Source: Ectocarpus siliculosus
Lineage: Eukaryota; Sar; Phaeophyceae; Ectocarpales; Ectocarpaceae
Length of the DNA: 64,000 nt
Assembly (NCBI GenBank): GCA_000310025.1
Contig: FN649741.1
Coordinates: 239,774-303,773, forward strand
Direction: 5' to 3'
Part shown: piece by piece, positions 35,732 to 46,546 of the stretch
Layout of the letters: every line of letters begins with the position of its first letter
Numbering within the stretch: position 1 is the stretch's first letter
Made by a program: the position numbers and the translations under genes
The notes under the pieces: generated by a model
What the model was told of the DNA's origin: nothing
What the model saw: the letters and a program-made list of their open reading frames with translations, nothing else
The model's database searches: none

Positions 35732-36705
35732 TACCGAACAGTCGGAGAGTTGGCACCGGTCGGAGAGACGGCGGGGTGCGATACAAAACCCGAGAAAACA
35801 ACATTTAATTCGATTTACGCACCGGGGTCGGTGATATCACACCGGGTGCGATCTCTCCGACCCCCAAATCCAAGATTGAGCTCCTTTTCAGCTGCCGGAG
35901 TGAGGTATATGTGCGTACCTTTTACCCGTGGGGACGGTGTCAGCGGACCGCCACTCCTTTGCGTACGATTGGATGGTCGCGGTTCACGCGGGATGCCAGT
36001 TGTAGATTTTTTAATTGGTATGGAAGTTGCCAACCGTACATCAACCAAACACACGACGTACAAGCCGCACCCTACCCCACCTTACACACCCGAAACTAAA
36101 ACTAATGTACTGCTGCGTACGTACTGGTATCCGTAGAAGAAGACCGAAACGAAAGCGGGAAACAATTGATACCGTGTGTACTGGCACCACCTCAGATGGA
36201 AACGACATTTATTTTTTGTTGTCACGCCATAGCCACACTCGCATCAAACACAAGACCACTCGCTGCATGGAAAGCTGTTACGTACCAGCCTACGTTGCCG
36301 TTACCGGTGTGCTCCAACCACCAACAACGGCACCTACACGTACGTGTGGTTCTATATTGTACTGATCAATAGCCAGCATGATCAACTATTGTAATAGCGT
36401 GTGAAGAAGACCGTGTGTGTGGGTGCCTACACTGGTATCAATACTATCGTACCGGTCGGGGAAATGGCACCGGGGTGCGTGGGTGCATACAAGACCTGTG
36501 TGTATTTCATCGGGGATGGCACCGGTCGGAGATATCGCACCGGGGTGCCTTGGAAAAATTAAAAGAAACGATTTAATTGCATTTATTTCCGCACGGGGGT
36601 CGGAGAGATGGAACCGGTGGGAGACATGGCATGCGCGATAAAAAACCCGAGGAAAAACCATTTAAAAAAACGATCGCACCCGGTACCGACTCTCCGACTA
36701 CGGTA
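35732..36705. mobile_element. Non-autonomous DNA transposon with TIRs and TA target duplication
   Basis: The element body is 35734-36703 (970 bp), flanked by TA on both sides. The left end is CCGAACAGTCGGAGAGTTGG and the right end, reversed, is CCGTAGTCGGAGAGTCGG, so the termini are imperfect inverted repeats of about 25 bp. Subterminal and internal copies of GGTCGGAGAGAT or its reverse occur near 35757, 35849, 36452, 36519, 36598 and 36688. The related spacer at 8.6-8.8 kb reads straight through this point, showing an unfilled site. No transposase frame is present. A TA duplication is typical of Tc1/mariner-like families, but the assignment is inference. Confidence 0.72.
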
Positions 36706-38088
36706 TGTCGTGGCCGTATTCAAACAGCTTTGAGCCTTTCGCCGAAGACTGTGGGTACCCGTACTTTACCATTAGAGGTATGTCCACCACCGACAAAAGA
36801 AAGAAGTACCACACTTACTTCTCGCTGCTGGTGTGCATGTTCTGTGCGTCTACTGCGCATAGGTATAGAATGACCATCACTGCTATTAATTCCTGTTTGT
36901 GTGGGCTACGTAGAAGAAAGAGACGCGGTTTCTTTTGTGTATGCCGGCATGGCATGCCGGTATCCTCACACTGTAGTTGGTAGTCAGTGGGGACGTCACG
37001 GTCACAGATGGCGGTCGGTGAGGGCAGATGTATGCATACATGCCCCATTCTCCGGACTGTCGCCAGCTGGTGTCAAGGGCTGGTTGCCCGTAGGGGAGGG
37101 TATCGTCCCCCAACCATCAAGCACGCAAGTACTGTCGCCAGTAGGTGTTACGTGAGATACAGACGTGCTCGTTATGTTTGTATTCAGTTCACAACAACAC
37201 TCACTACCCTCGACGAGGGCAACACACAGAGAGAGGTCATCATCTGGACGGAACAACTCCCAAACAACGTGATTCACGGTGCATGACAAGGTCGAGACGT
37301 TGGCTCTGATATTCAAACAAAAAACACACGTTAACGACGGCCAAGAGCGTCGAATAACAAAACGACCTGACACACCCTTAACGCCTCTGCACGTAACCTA
37401 CGAAGTTTGGCATCAGTGTCAGGTGCGACAAACCAGTGACATCGGCCCCACTTGCTACAAATCATGCACGACAAACACTTCACGAGCCCCATATACCAAA
37501 GATCAAACAACGAGGGGGCACACCTGTACCGAAGCATTGCTACATACATGGACTTGCAAGATCAGTCGACTTGCGGAAGCTGTCGTCATTGAAGCAGTCC
37601 GTTTCCCACACTAGGATCGTGAAGACATATTACAATACAAACATCCAACTCGCGAAGATAGCCTTCCGTAAAATGACAGTCAAAATTGTGAGTGAGCCTG
37701 AGAGGAACTGGCCCCGGCTAAACAACGTCAAGCAAAAATTTTCGCTCCTACATACCCATGCCAAGAGCGACACAGATTCCTCTGTATACGCCGACATCAC
37801 CGTCGGTGGTAAAAGGAAAAGCCGAAAGATTAAAACACAAGTCGAATTGTCGGCACTCAGCACAACTACTACGGTGCAGAAGTAAGTTACAGCCGGAACC
37901 TCAAGCATTAACGAAACGCGCTTCACACCAGCATCTACCATCGCGGGACAAGACCGTACGATGCGGTGTGCACCTCCCAACTACCTTCCATGCTCTCGGA
38001 CCAGACCGATGCATAAACACTTGACAAAAGAACAAGAACACACTTGATTCATACACGCAGATAATCCCAACCGACAAAGTAAAACAAT

Positions 38089-39903
38089 CTAGCCGAGGAT
38101 GTCGGCCGGGTTCACCAGCTCCTGTGCCAACATGCCGGCGATGCCGATCATGGCCAAACGGCCGTTGTTGAGCTCCTTGGTCTTCATCGCGTCCAGAGCC
38201 GCCTCGTCGTCGGGCTTGAGGTTGAGGGGGTCGAAGCCGAGGTCTCCCGGGATGTAGTCCTCCTTCAGGCCGCCCTCGCCGGTGACAGCGCTGGGGGTGT
38301 CGAAGGCGGTCATGATGGTGTTGTACTCGATGAAGGCCATGCCCAGGAGGGAGAACGCCCAGAACTGAGGTTTTGGAGGCACGGGAATGACGGGCAGAGA
38401 AACACAGAGAGGGAATGGTTGTGTGAACAAACAGCACTCGTCGACCACATGGTGTCGAGGGAACGGTGGCATCGTTGACAGCACAGCATCCACGTGTGTC
38501 ACGAGGAGCAACACTCGAGTACGTGCACGGGAGTACTCTTGTGCTACTTTGGACAAGCTGCAGAGGCCTTGGCGGTAATGTACAACTGGCTGGTCAACCA
38601 ACGTACATCAGCACGGCGACACCACACTACTGGGAACATGTCCATAGACTATATATAGCCTATTGTTTCAAGTGTGCAGATGGTGTCTTGATCTGGTGAG
38701 GTCATGCCGCCCCGAAATTTAGGACTCGGGTTCGGTGGAGGGAGGGACAGGAAATTCGTTGCTGGAATCATGTGTGTACAACTTCTCCAGCAATGGTCGG
38801 TCTACAAAAGATTGCGTCTTTTACCCGAGTCGCCGTATATGATCAAACCGGACTTTTCATTTGCCTCACACATCATGTATGCAACGAAATGCGCCAGTCT
38901 CACCTCAGGGAATTGCGCGCTGATCTCCTGGAAGTGGTCCACGGCGGGGCCAATGTAGTCGGGGCCCATGAAGAACGGGTGGTATTGCTGGAGTGGGCAG
39001 AGACGATAGGGACGAGAGTGCGCACAACGCGATACGGCGGGACAAAAATAATCAGCAACGCGGAAGACTTGATTGTGGTCTTGTGTCTACAGCAGGGTAG
39101 TAGTATCGCTGAGAAAACAAAACAACGTGCCACCCTTTCCGAAGACATGTGTCCATCGTGTGCCATCATGCATGGTTTGCCTCACCTCTGCGACGATGAC
39201 ACCAAGGGACGCAAGCATGGCCACACGCCCGTGCTTGATCTCGGCCTCGCGCCACTTCTTGATGTCCCCGGGGGCAGCGCCGTCGGATAGGCCCAGGGGG
39301 TCGAAGACCTGAGGCACGAGAGCGTTGGGACAGCAGTGGTGATCAAAGCCCGCAACAGGTGAGCCAATTTGGCCCAGAAGGTAAGACCTCAAACATAAAG
39401 ATACAGCAGTAACGGCATCGCGATCGAATTGATCTGTCTATTCATGTCATCATGCAGTCTATAATACCAGCGTGTCCATGTTGGTTCTTGTATAGTCTAC
39501 ACAGATACGTCCACAAAATAGTCTATTGCTATGCATATTCGGTATTCGGTATTCTACAATAGAACGAGCGAGCCTTCGGATACGGCAGTACTCTGTATAT
39601 GGATACACGTTGCGGAGAGACGGGTGGTCCCGAGGGTACTGCTGTGGTAGCCTAGACTGTGTACTTATGCATACAAAGCACAACCTTGGGTGTTGGCTCA
39701 CGCCACCACACACACCTCCTCACCTTTCCGTCAGAGAAGGGAGCTCCGGGCAGGGTCGCGACGTAGTCCGAACCAGCGCTCATCTTGAGGCTCGAGGAAG
39801 AAGGAGTAGTGGCAACAGATCGCGCAGCCATGGGTGCGACGAAGGCAGTCGAGGAGGCGATGAGGGTGGCAGCAGTGCCGATGAACATCTGGGAGGCGAC
39901 CAT
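38089..39903 (-). CDS. LHC-9: chlorophyll a/c-binding antenna protein
   Basis: The exons in coding order are 39724-39903, 39186-39308, 38904-38987 and 38089-38364 (stop TAG), giving 220 residues. It carries MAARS in the presequence, Val at the first residue of exon 2 (as in LHC-3) and Ala188 instead of Val188 in the loop before helix 3 (LDAMKTKE), shared only with LHC-10. Introns are 415, 198 and 539 nt. Intron 1 is a variant of the LHC-3 type. The leader (39904-40020) is shorter than in LHC-3 to LHC-8, and no CCAAT-TATA module faces this gene. Confidence 0.95.
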
Positions 39904-40548
39904 CTTGCTTGGTAGGTGGAGTGCGTGTTGGAGATTGGGTGTTGGAAGTTGGGATGAGGCTGTGTTGTGGGTTGTGGGGGATGGGGGGAGAGGCGTGGGG
40001 TGGCGATGATGCGCGATGATGATGCGGCGAGATTAAGTAGCTGCGAACTGCGAACTGCGACACAGCACGACGAACGAACATGACGCACTTTGAAAACACG
40101 TCATGATGCTACCGCTTGCTCAGCCAATCATCTTCGCGGGTTCAAATTTGAAATAAATAACCCGCAGAGACAACAAGCCCGTCCCTTGGCCCAAAAGAGA
40201 TCGTGTTGCTGAAAAGCACCCTGCAGGCGAGCCAACTAAAGCACCATGCGATAGACAGGGTAGGGAATGACGAGGAGACTCAGCCCTAACTACTGTAACT
40301 CTCATACTCACCCGGTCTGCTGGCTGTGAATTGCCGCCCTCGTTTCAGCTACTGACGTGGTCGACACATGACCGGTTGGACACATATGCACGTCACAATT
40401 CCCTTCTGGCTCATCACGCACATCTCGCCACATCGTCCCACCCCCACGGCCTCTCCCCATCCTCCCACAATCCACTTCACACCCTCATCCCCATCCCAAC
40501 TTCCAACAACAACCAATCTCTCAACACACATTCCACCTACCAAGCAAG
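39904..40548. promoter_or_regulatory. Head-to-head spacer LHC-9/LHC-10
   Basis: This 645-bp spacer carries one CCAAT-TATA module (40121-40165) that faces LHC-10. As in the LHC-1/2 spacer, the inverted second module is missing. A tandem TGCGAACTGCGAACTGCGAC run (about 40,041-40,060) lies on the LHC-9 side. LHC-9 is either driven from the shared module in reverse or from an unrecognised promoter. Confidence 0.6.
40121..40165 (+). promoter_or_regulatory. CCAAT-TATA module for LHC-10
   Basis: CAGCCAAT (40121-40128) is followed by AAATAAATAACCCGC, close to the LHC-2 module. It lies about 390 bp before the ATG. Confidence 0.6.
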
Positions 40549-42467
40549 ATGGTCGCCTCCCAGATGTTCCTCGGCACTGCCGCCACCCTCATCGCCTCCT
40601 CGACTGCCTTCGTCGCACCCATGGCTGTGCGATCTGCTGCCACTACTCCTTCGTCCTCGAGCCTCAAGATGAGTGCTGGATCGGACTACGTCGCCACCCT
40701 GCCCGGAGCTCCCTTCTCTGACGGAAAGGTGAGGAGGTGTTTGTGGTGGCGTGAGCCAACACGCACACCCGCGGTGGAGTGCTACGTTGTACAGCAGTAC
40801 CCGCAGGACGCTGTCTCTTGTATCCGTGTTTTGAAGGATCGCTCGATCTGTCGCAATAACACACAAGTATTAGTATTTCGTGGACGTGCACGTACCAAAT
40901 GAACATGTAAATTGTGTTGTATGATGAACAACCAATGACATCGACAAAGAAGGCGCGTATCACGTCAAGGATGTTGTCGTGTGTTGTCTTCATGTGGAAC
41001 AACACCTGGGCGACACTCAATTAGTTGGCATTCCCCTATCCAAGGTATCACACTACACAAGGTATATCATCTCCACATAAATGGAGAGACTGTGCATCGA
41101 CAAATCAATCGTTCGCGGTGCTGTATCTATACATGTGTGAGGTCTTACCTTCTGGGCCAAATTGGCTCACCTGTTGCGGGCTTTGATCACCACTGTCCCA
41201 ACGCTCTCGTGCCTCAGATCTTCGACCCCCTGGGCCTATCCGACGGCGCTGCCCCCGGCGACATCAAGAAGTGGCGCGAGGCCGAGATCAAGCACGGGCG
41301 TGTGGCCATGCTTGCGTCCCTTGGTGTCATCGTCGCAGAGGTGAGGCAAAGCATACATGACGGCACACGATGGACACATGCCTTCGGAAAGGGTGGCGTG
41401 TTGTTGTAATGTTTTCCAAGGATACAAAAAAAACTGTTGTAGACAGAGATAGTCTAGTTTGGGGCGTTGCTCATGTTTTTCGTCCCGCCGCATCCCGTTG
41501 TGCTCGCTCTCGTCCTGTTGTCGTTGCCCACTCCAGCAATACCACCCGTTCTTCATGGGCCCCGACTACATTGGCCCCGCCGTGGACCACTTCCAGGAGA
41601 TCAGCGCGCAGTTCCCTGAGGTGAGAACTGGGTGTTCGGGAAAACACTGTTGCTATGTAGACTACATGACGTGTGAGGCAATCGAAAAGTCCGATATATG
41701 CATATCAAGTGGTGTTGTTTCTGCGACTCGGGTTAAACACGCAATTCACTTGTAGACCAACCATTGCTGGAGAAGCTATACACACAGAGTACGTGATTCC
41801 AGCAACGAATTCCTTCCCTCCCCTTCCAACACCGAACCCGAGTCGTACATTTCGGAGCGGCAGGACCTCACCAGAGTAAGACACCACTGCACACTTTGAA
41901 ATAAGATTTATGGAGTTGTTCCTAGTTTCTAGTGATGTGGTGCCGCCGTGCTGGTATCAGTTGGTTGACCAGCCTGTTGTACGAAGTCCTCGGCAGGTTG
42001 TCCGACTCATCAAGTACCTTCTTCCGCAGTATCTACTCGAGTGTTGTTCCTCGTGGCACAAGAAGTATGCTGTACTGTCAACGATGCCACCGTTCCCTCG
42101 GCACCATGTGGTCGACGAGTGCTGTTTGGTCACGAAAGAACTCCATCTCTGTGTCTCTCTGCCCGTCATTCCCGTGCCTCCAAAACCTCAGTTCTGGGCG
42201 TTCTCCCTCCTGGGCATGGCCTTCATCGAGTACAACACCATCATGACCGCCTTCGACACCCCCAGCGCTGTCACCGGCGAGGGCGGCCTGAAGGAGGATT
42301 ACATCCCGGGAGACCTCGGCTTCGACCCCCTCAACCTCAAGCCCGACGACGAGGCGGCTCTGGACGCGATGAAGACCAAGGAGCTCAACAACGGCCGTTT
42401 GGCCATGATCGGCATCGCCGGCATGTTGGCGCAGGAGCTGGTGAACCCGGCCGACATCCTCGGCTAA
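40549..42467 (+). CDS. LHC-10: chlorophyll a/c-binding antenna protein
   Basis: The exons are 40549-40728, 41218-41340, 41537-41620 and 42192-42467 (stop TAA), giving 220 residues. It has Leu8 for Ile (MFLG, as in LHC-1), RSAATTP in the linker, and Ala188. Introns are 489, 196 and 571 nt. This is the right end of the array. Downstream similarity to the shared 3' flank continues to at least 43.5 kb but is weaker than among internal copies, and the stop is followed at once by different sequence (ATTTGTTTGCTTTTCTAG). Confidence 0.95.
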
Positions 42468-45058
42468 TTTGTTTGCTTTTCTAGACTTTCGTCGCTTGCA
42501 TTATCTTGATGTGAAGGATCAAGTGTGCGTGTCTGATGTAAATGTGTTTTATTGCGTCCCTCTGATCCGAGAGGATGGAAGAATGTATTTGGGATGTGCT
42601 ACTTGCTGTATTGTTCGCCCTTGTCTCGCAATCGCAAATGGTGGTGTGAAGCGTGTTTAGTTGATGCCTCCGTGTTCGGTTGTAACTTACTTCTGTATTG
42701 TCATGCTGAGTGTCCACGATTGGACTTGTCTTCGATTCCTTCGGCTTGTCTTCTGCCACCGCCATCTATATCGGCGTACAGAGGAATCTGTGTCGCTCTC
42801 GGGATGTGTGATGGCGAGATATGTGCTTGAAGTTGTTTAGCCGAGGCGGGTTCCGCTCAGGTTCACCCGCAATTTTGACTGTTTTTTCTTAAGACGAGCT
42901 TCGCGGGGATTGCTGTGTTGTACAATCTCTTTTACGATCATAGTGTTCTGTCAAGATTTGATAGGCCGAGCATGGGAAGTGATGAAAAGGTTAGCATGCG
43001 TTGTGTCGCATTCGAAACTCCGGAATCCCGTGTGTATTTGCGAGTCTAAAATGTTTGGTGAAATGAGTGCATGTATGTAGCCAAAGCTGTCGTTGCATAC
43101 CGCTCTCGTAGTTTTGCCCTTGGTGTATGGTTCGAGGGGCCCGTGCGGTACTCAGATGTACATGGCTAGTGGCAAAAGTGGCACCACTTTGTAGGTTGCA
43201 TGCGGTGGCGTCCAGGGTGTGCCCTTGGGTTAAAACGTGTTGTTTATTTTGAGTATGGGAGACACCGTCTCGAGTTCGCCATTGAACCGCGTCGTTTGGG
43301 AGTTGTTAATTCCAAATGATGACCTGCGCGTTTTGCCCTCGTTGAAGGTAGTGTTGTTATCAACGGAATACGAACTTGACGAAAACGTGCATGAAAACGT
43401 CCATGTCTCACGCAACACGTGCTGGCGACAGTACTTCATTCAGTGCATGATGATTGGGGAGCGAGATTCTCGCCCACGGGCAACCAGCCTTGACACCTGC
43501 TGTCGACAGTACGTGAAGCAATGCATTTAGGCATATACATGTGCTCTCATCGACCGCCATCTGTGACCTCATGTCCCAACTGACTACGGCGTGAGGATAC
43601 CAACACGGTATGCATACTTAGCGAGAAGCTCAGTCTCTAACACGTAACCAACAAACAGGAATTGTGGTGATGGCCATTTTCCTGTCTTGCTTCATGCGTC
43701 TGTGATGCGCAGCCGCATACGGTCAGCGGTATGTTTTTTTCTTGTCGGTGGTGGGCACACCTCTCATGATGAAAGTACCGGAAGAAGCTCTAAGCCTTCG
43801 GCGAAAGGCTCGAAGATTGATTTTCGCACGGCCGAGATGATGTGAAGGATAGCCATCCTCGAGTCCACAGTCGTTGTTGGTTCCGGCGTAGAGCAGCCCA
43901 ACGCGCCAGCCGTACCATGAGTGATTACCCCGCCTGAAAAGCTTGGAATGTGACGTAGTAAGTGCTGGAACAACTTTGGCGAATCTGTGGTGGGAACACT
44001 TTTATCTACTAAAATATGTGAAAACGAGGCCAAATAGATCTTGAGATGAAGCATCCCTACCAGCTTCGAACTACATTTTTCACGAGCGAAGAAGAGTGTA
44101 CTGGCGCATACGACGACGCAAACTGTCGCTGACTCTTGCGGACGATTTGTAAGCATGCTCTGGAATATTTCAATAGAAGAAGGGTAGAGCAGGTTCGGAG
44201 TGGGTCAACACGTGTCAGTCTAGGTTGATGATAGGAAGACCATCGCGAGACACAATTTGACCACCGGGGACTCCACAGGAGGCCTGCATAGCTTACCAAT
44301 TCAAATACCCCCGTTGCATACCTCGATTCGAGGCCCTATATACAATCCAACTGATACTTCCATTGAAAAGCCTGTATTGGATATTCCACACAGAGAGGGA
44401 AAGAAGAAAGCATTGAAAGTTGAGTGTTACGTCTATGCCGCGTCCGACGAGCAAGCAAGTTGAAAGAGTTGCATCCCTTGCGTACGGGCTCTCATCTGCT
44501 GGTAGGCTCTTACCATGACCACAACGGACGGTACGGGTTGCAGAGAGCGCACGGACGGGTAGACAACCAAAACCAACCACCGATAGAGACGGGAGGAAAA
44601 TGCTCACTCGGTCAGGAACAAGTGCTCATTGAAGACATATTTGTAATCTACTCGCAACTGCTGGTTCTGGCGTGTCACTCTATACAGGGTCGATCGACTT
44701 GCTGAATAAATTGACGAGCAACGCCAGGTTCTGCCGTCGATCGCTCGGTACTCATCTTCTCCGAAATAATGTGACTTCTGACCACCGCGCCAAGGGTATT
44801 TACACAACACGTTTCCTTGTGGCAGGTCAGAACGGTCTTCGTCTATTTGGCGACGACAACAACAACAACAACAAGAGCAACGGCTAAACGACAACAACAT
44901 CAGCAACATCACGCTAAACTATTACTACGCCATGATATTACAAGGGGGTACAACTTGAACATGTAATTAAAGCCGCTGAGAACAGCCTTTTAGCTTCGGG
45001 CCAGCCACTTCCCCACAGCACAGCAGGACGTGGGGCGTGTGGCAGGATGGCTGGATAT
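42468..45058. other. 3' flank of LHC-10 and array boundary
   Basis: No gene is supported. The flank resembles those of LHC-3, LHC-4, LHC-6 and LHC-9 up to about 43.5 kb (landmark GCACCACTTTGTAGGTTGCA near 43,180). A decayed piece of the spacer centre follows at about 43.73-43.95 kb (GTCGGTGGTGGGCACACCTC). Beyond about 44.2 kb nothing matches the array, so the amplified unit ends there. An (AAC)n tract sits at about 44,853-44,875. Confidence 0.6.
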
Positions 45059-46546
45059 TCAGCCTGCGTGGTACTGCGGCGCTGAAGCAAGGAACTCGCC
45101 GTAGGCGGCCGTGCTGGGGCGAACGAACAGTTCGACCAGCGGATTCGCGCGCTTCCGCTTCGTCGCGCCAATATCTTTGAGCAGCTCGTCAAAGTGGCGG
45201 AAGTGGAACGGAGCGATGCAGAGGCCGCCGTACACCTGTGCGGCCGGCCTGTCCTTGCGCCGCCACTCCTGCATCACGTCGATACTCGCGTTCATCTCGT
45301 CGGCGCTTGGCTGGTGCTCGAGTTGCCCGTCCGCATACCGCACGAGCCAGTGCGATACCAGTTCCGCAGACAGCACTGAGCAGAAGCTGCTGTTGAAACC
45401 GATGAAACCGACATCGGGCAGACTCGGGTTCACAGCGAAACGGTAGAGGCGGTAAAGGCCGTCCGAATCGACCAGCTTGTGCTGCGCTTCGGCGGGCAGG
45501 AACGAGAGGCCTTGTTTCCACCCGGTCGCCATCACCGCGACATCGCACGGAACCGTGCCACCGTTCGATAGGACCGCAGCGCCTTCTTCGTAGCGCTCGA
45601 TCGAGCCTTGCACTGCCTTGATCGTGCCCTTGTCCAAAGCTTCGAAAAAGCCGGGGGTGGCGACGCCGATCGAGCACGAGACAATGTCCTCGATCGGTTC
45701 GTCGGGAACCATCTTGTGCTTCTTCAGGCCCAGCTGAAACGTAAGCGCAGCCTCCAGGCCACGGAAGTTCGCCCAGATCAGCGGCTTTAGGATCATCCTG
45801 AGCACACGCCCGATGGGCGAAGGCAGCCAGCCGTTGAACTGCTCCTCCTGGGCGCGCATGTATAGTAGGTGCTTGACGTTGACGCCGCCGACGAAGTACG
45901 GCAGCCGCCAGACGTTCTTGCGGTAGACGAGGGTGACCGATTTCGCGCCGCTGTTGGCGACGTTGACGGCGATGTCCAAGGCCGATTTGGAGCCACCCAG
46001 AACAACGACGCGCTTCCCCTTGATGGTCGACGGGTCGGTGTAGTCCGACGAATGGATGACCTCTCCGCCCTGCGCGGCGAACTCCTGCTCTCCCGGATGG
46101 GTCGCGACGTGCTTCTGGGAGAACTGACCTGTCGCAACGCTGACGAAATCGAAGTCTTCCCGCTTGGTGCACCCGTCTTCTTGAAGCGTGAGGGTCCAGC
46201 CGGCCCGACCGTCGGCTCTGCGCTCCATCGTCTCAACGCTCGTGTTAAGCCTGAACAGACGTGCGACGCCGTGCTTCTCGGCGTAGGAATGGAGGTAGGC
46301 GTTGACGTCTGGCGCCTTCGGCCATTCTGGCACGTTTTCGCCGTAGGTTTGGTCGGTGAAGTGGTAGAGGTCTTTCGGAGACTGCGTCTGGCAGTCCGGA
46401 TAGGACCGTGACAACTCCCACACACCGCCGAAGGCAGGGCCTCGCTCGAACCCGTGGACTTCGTGCCCGCGTTCAGCGAAGGTCTTCGCGGCGGCAATTC
46501 CGCTAAAGCCTCCGCCGATCACAGCGACCCTCTTCTTCTCAACCAT
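45059..46546 (-). CDS. Flavin-containing monooxygenase-like FAD/NAD(P) oxidoreductase
   Basis: The product is 495 residues from a single exon. The first Rossmann motif is GGGFSG (residues 11-16) for FAD. An ATG motif lies at VATGQFS (137-143). A motif like the FMO fingerprint reads G161-x3-H165-x3-Y169 (GGEVIHSSDY), with Gln instead of Phe at its first position. The second dinucleotide motif GGSKSA (184-189) would bind NADPH. A late MATGWK segment precedes the C-terminal domain. The family uses FAD, NADPH and O2 to oxygenate N, S or carbonyl substrates; the substrate here is unknown. The start MVEKKR was chosen because the Rossmann strand begins at once; an ATG at 46696 would add 50 residues without domain character. 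A TATA-like CATATATA is at 46643-46650. The gene is intronless and GC-rich next to intron-bearing neighbours, so bacterial origin is possible. Confidence 0.88.
   Translation of the reverse strand: MVEKKRVAVIGGGFSGIAAAKTFAERGHEVHGFERGPAFGGVWELSRSYPDCQTQSPKDLYHFTDQTYGENVPEWPKAPDVNAYLHSYAEKHGVARLFRLNTSVETMERRADGRAGWTLTLQEDGCTKREDFDFVSVATGQFSQKHVATHPGEQEFAAQGGEVIHSSDYTDPSTIKGKRVVVLGGSKSALDIAVNVANSGAKSVTLVYRKNVWRLPYFVGGVNVKHLLYMRAQEEQFNGWLPSPIGRVLRMILKPLIWANFRGLEAALTFQLGLKKHKMVPDEPIEDIVSCSIGVATPGFFEALDKGTIKAVQGSIERYEEGAAVLSNGGTVPCDVAVMATGWKQGLSFLPAEAQHKLVDSDGLYRLYRFAVNPSLPDVGFIGFNSSFCSVLSAELVSHWLVRYADGQLEHQPSADEMNASIDVMQEWRRKDRPAAQVYGGLCIAPFHFRHFDELLKDIGATKRKRANPLVELFVRPSTAAYGEFLASAPQYHAG

Larger units (their letters stand above)
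32845..38088. other. Tail-to-tail spacer LHC-8/LHC-9 with insertions
   Basis: At 5.2 kb this is the longest tail-to-tail spacer. The extra length is largely the 970-bp TIR element at 35734-36703. A second unique segment of about 430 bp (roughly 34.80-35.22 kb) with GTGTACCGCACATA repeats and a GA/CA-rich tract replaces shared sequence. The remainder aligns in direct orientation with the LHC-2/3 spacer. The palindrome copy is at 33724-33739 (GGGCAATATACTGCCC, one mismatch). No gene is supported. Confidence 0.72.
535..42467. other. Alternating-strand array of ten light-harvesting genes
   Basis: Ten LHC genes lie in strictly alternating orientation. Their spans are 535-3351 (-), 4007-5943 (+), 10107-11987 (-), 13043-15060 (+), 18914-20656 (-), 21712-23584 (+), 27852-29738 (-), 30858-32844 (+), 38089-39903 (-) and 40549-42467 (+). 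Start-to-start spacers are 655, 1055, 1055, 1119 and 645 bp. Stop-to-stop spacers are 4163, 3853, 4267 and 5244 bp. Every gene has four exons and three phase-0 introns. Copies 2 to 10 encode nearly the same protein, while copy 1 is diverged. No other gene is seen inside the array. Confidence 0.93.

Noticed and set aside
43764-44156. A frame of 130 codons in a block shared by spacer centres
   Set aside because: The block recurs in the spacers but its frame is not conserved between copies; it is probably non-coding.
45189-46172. A 327-codon Arg-rich frame on the minus strand
   Set aside because: It is an alternative frame of the GC-rich FMO-like gene, with composition typical of a shadow and no domain.
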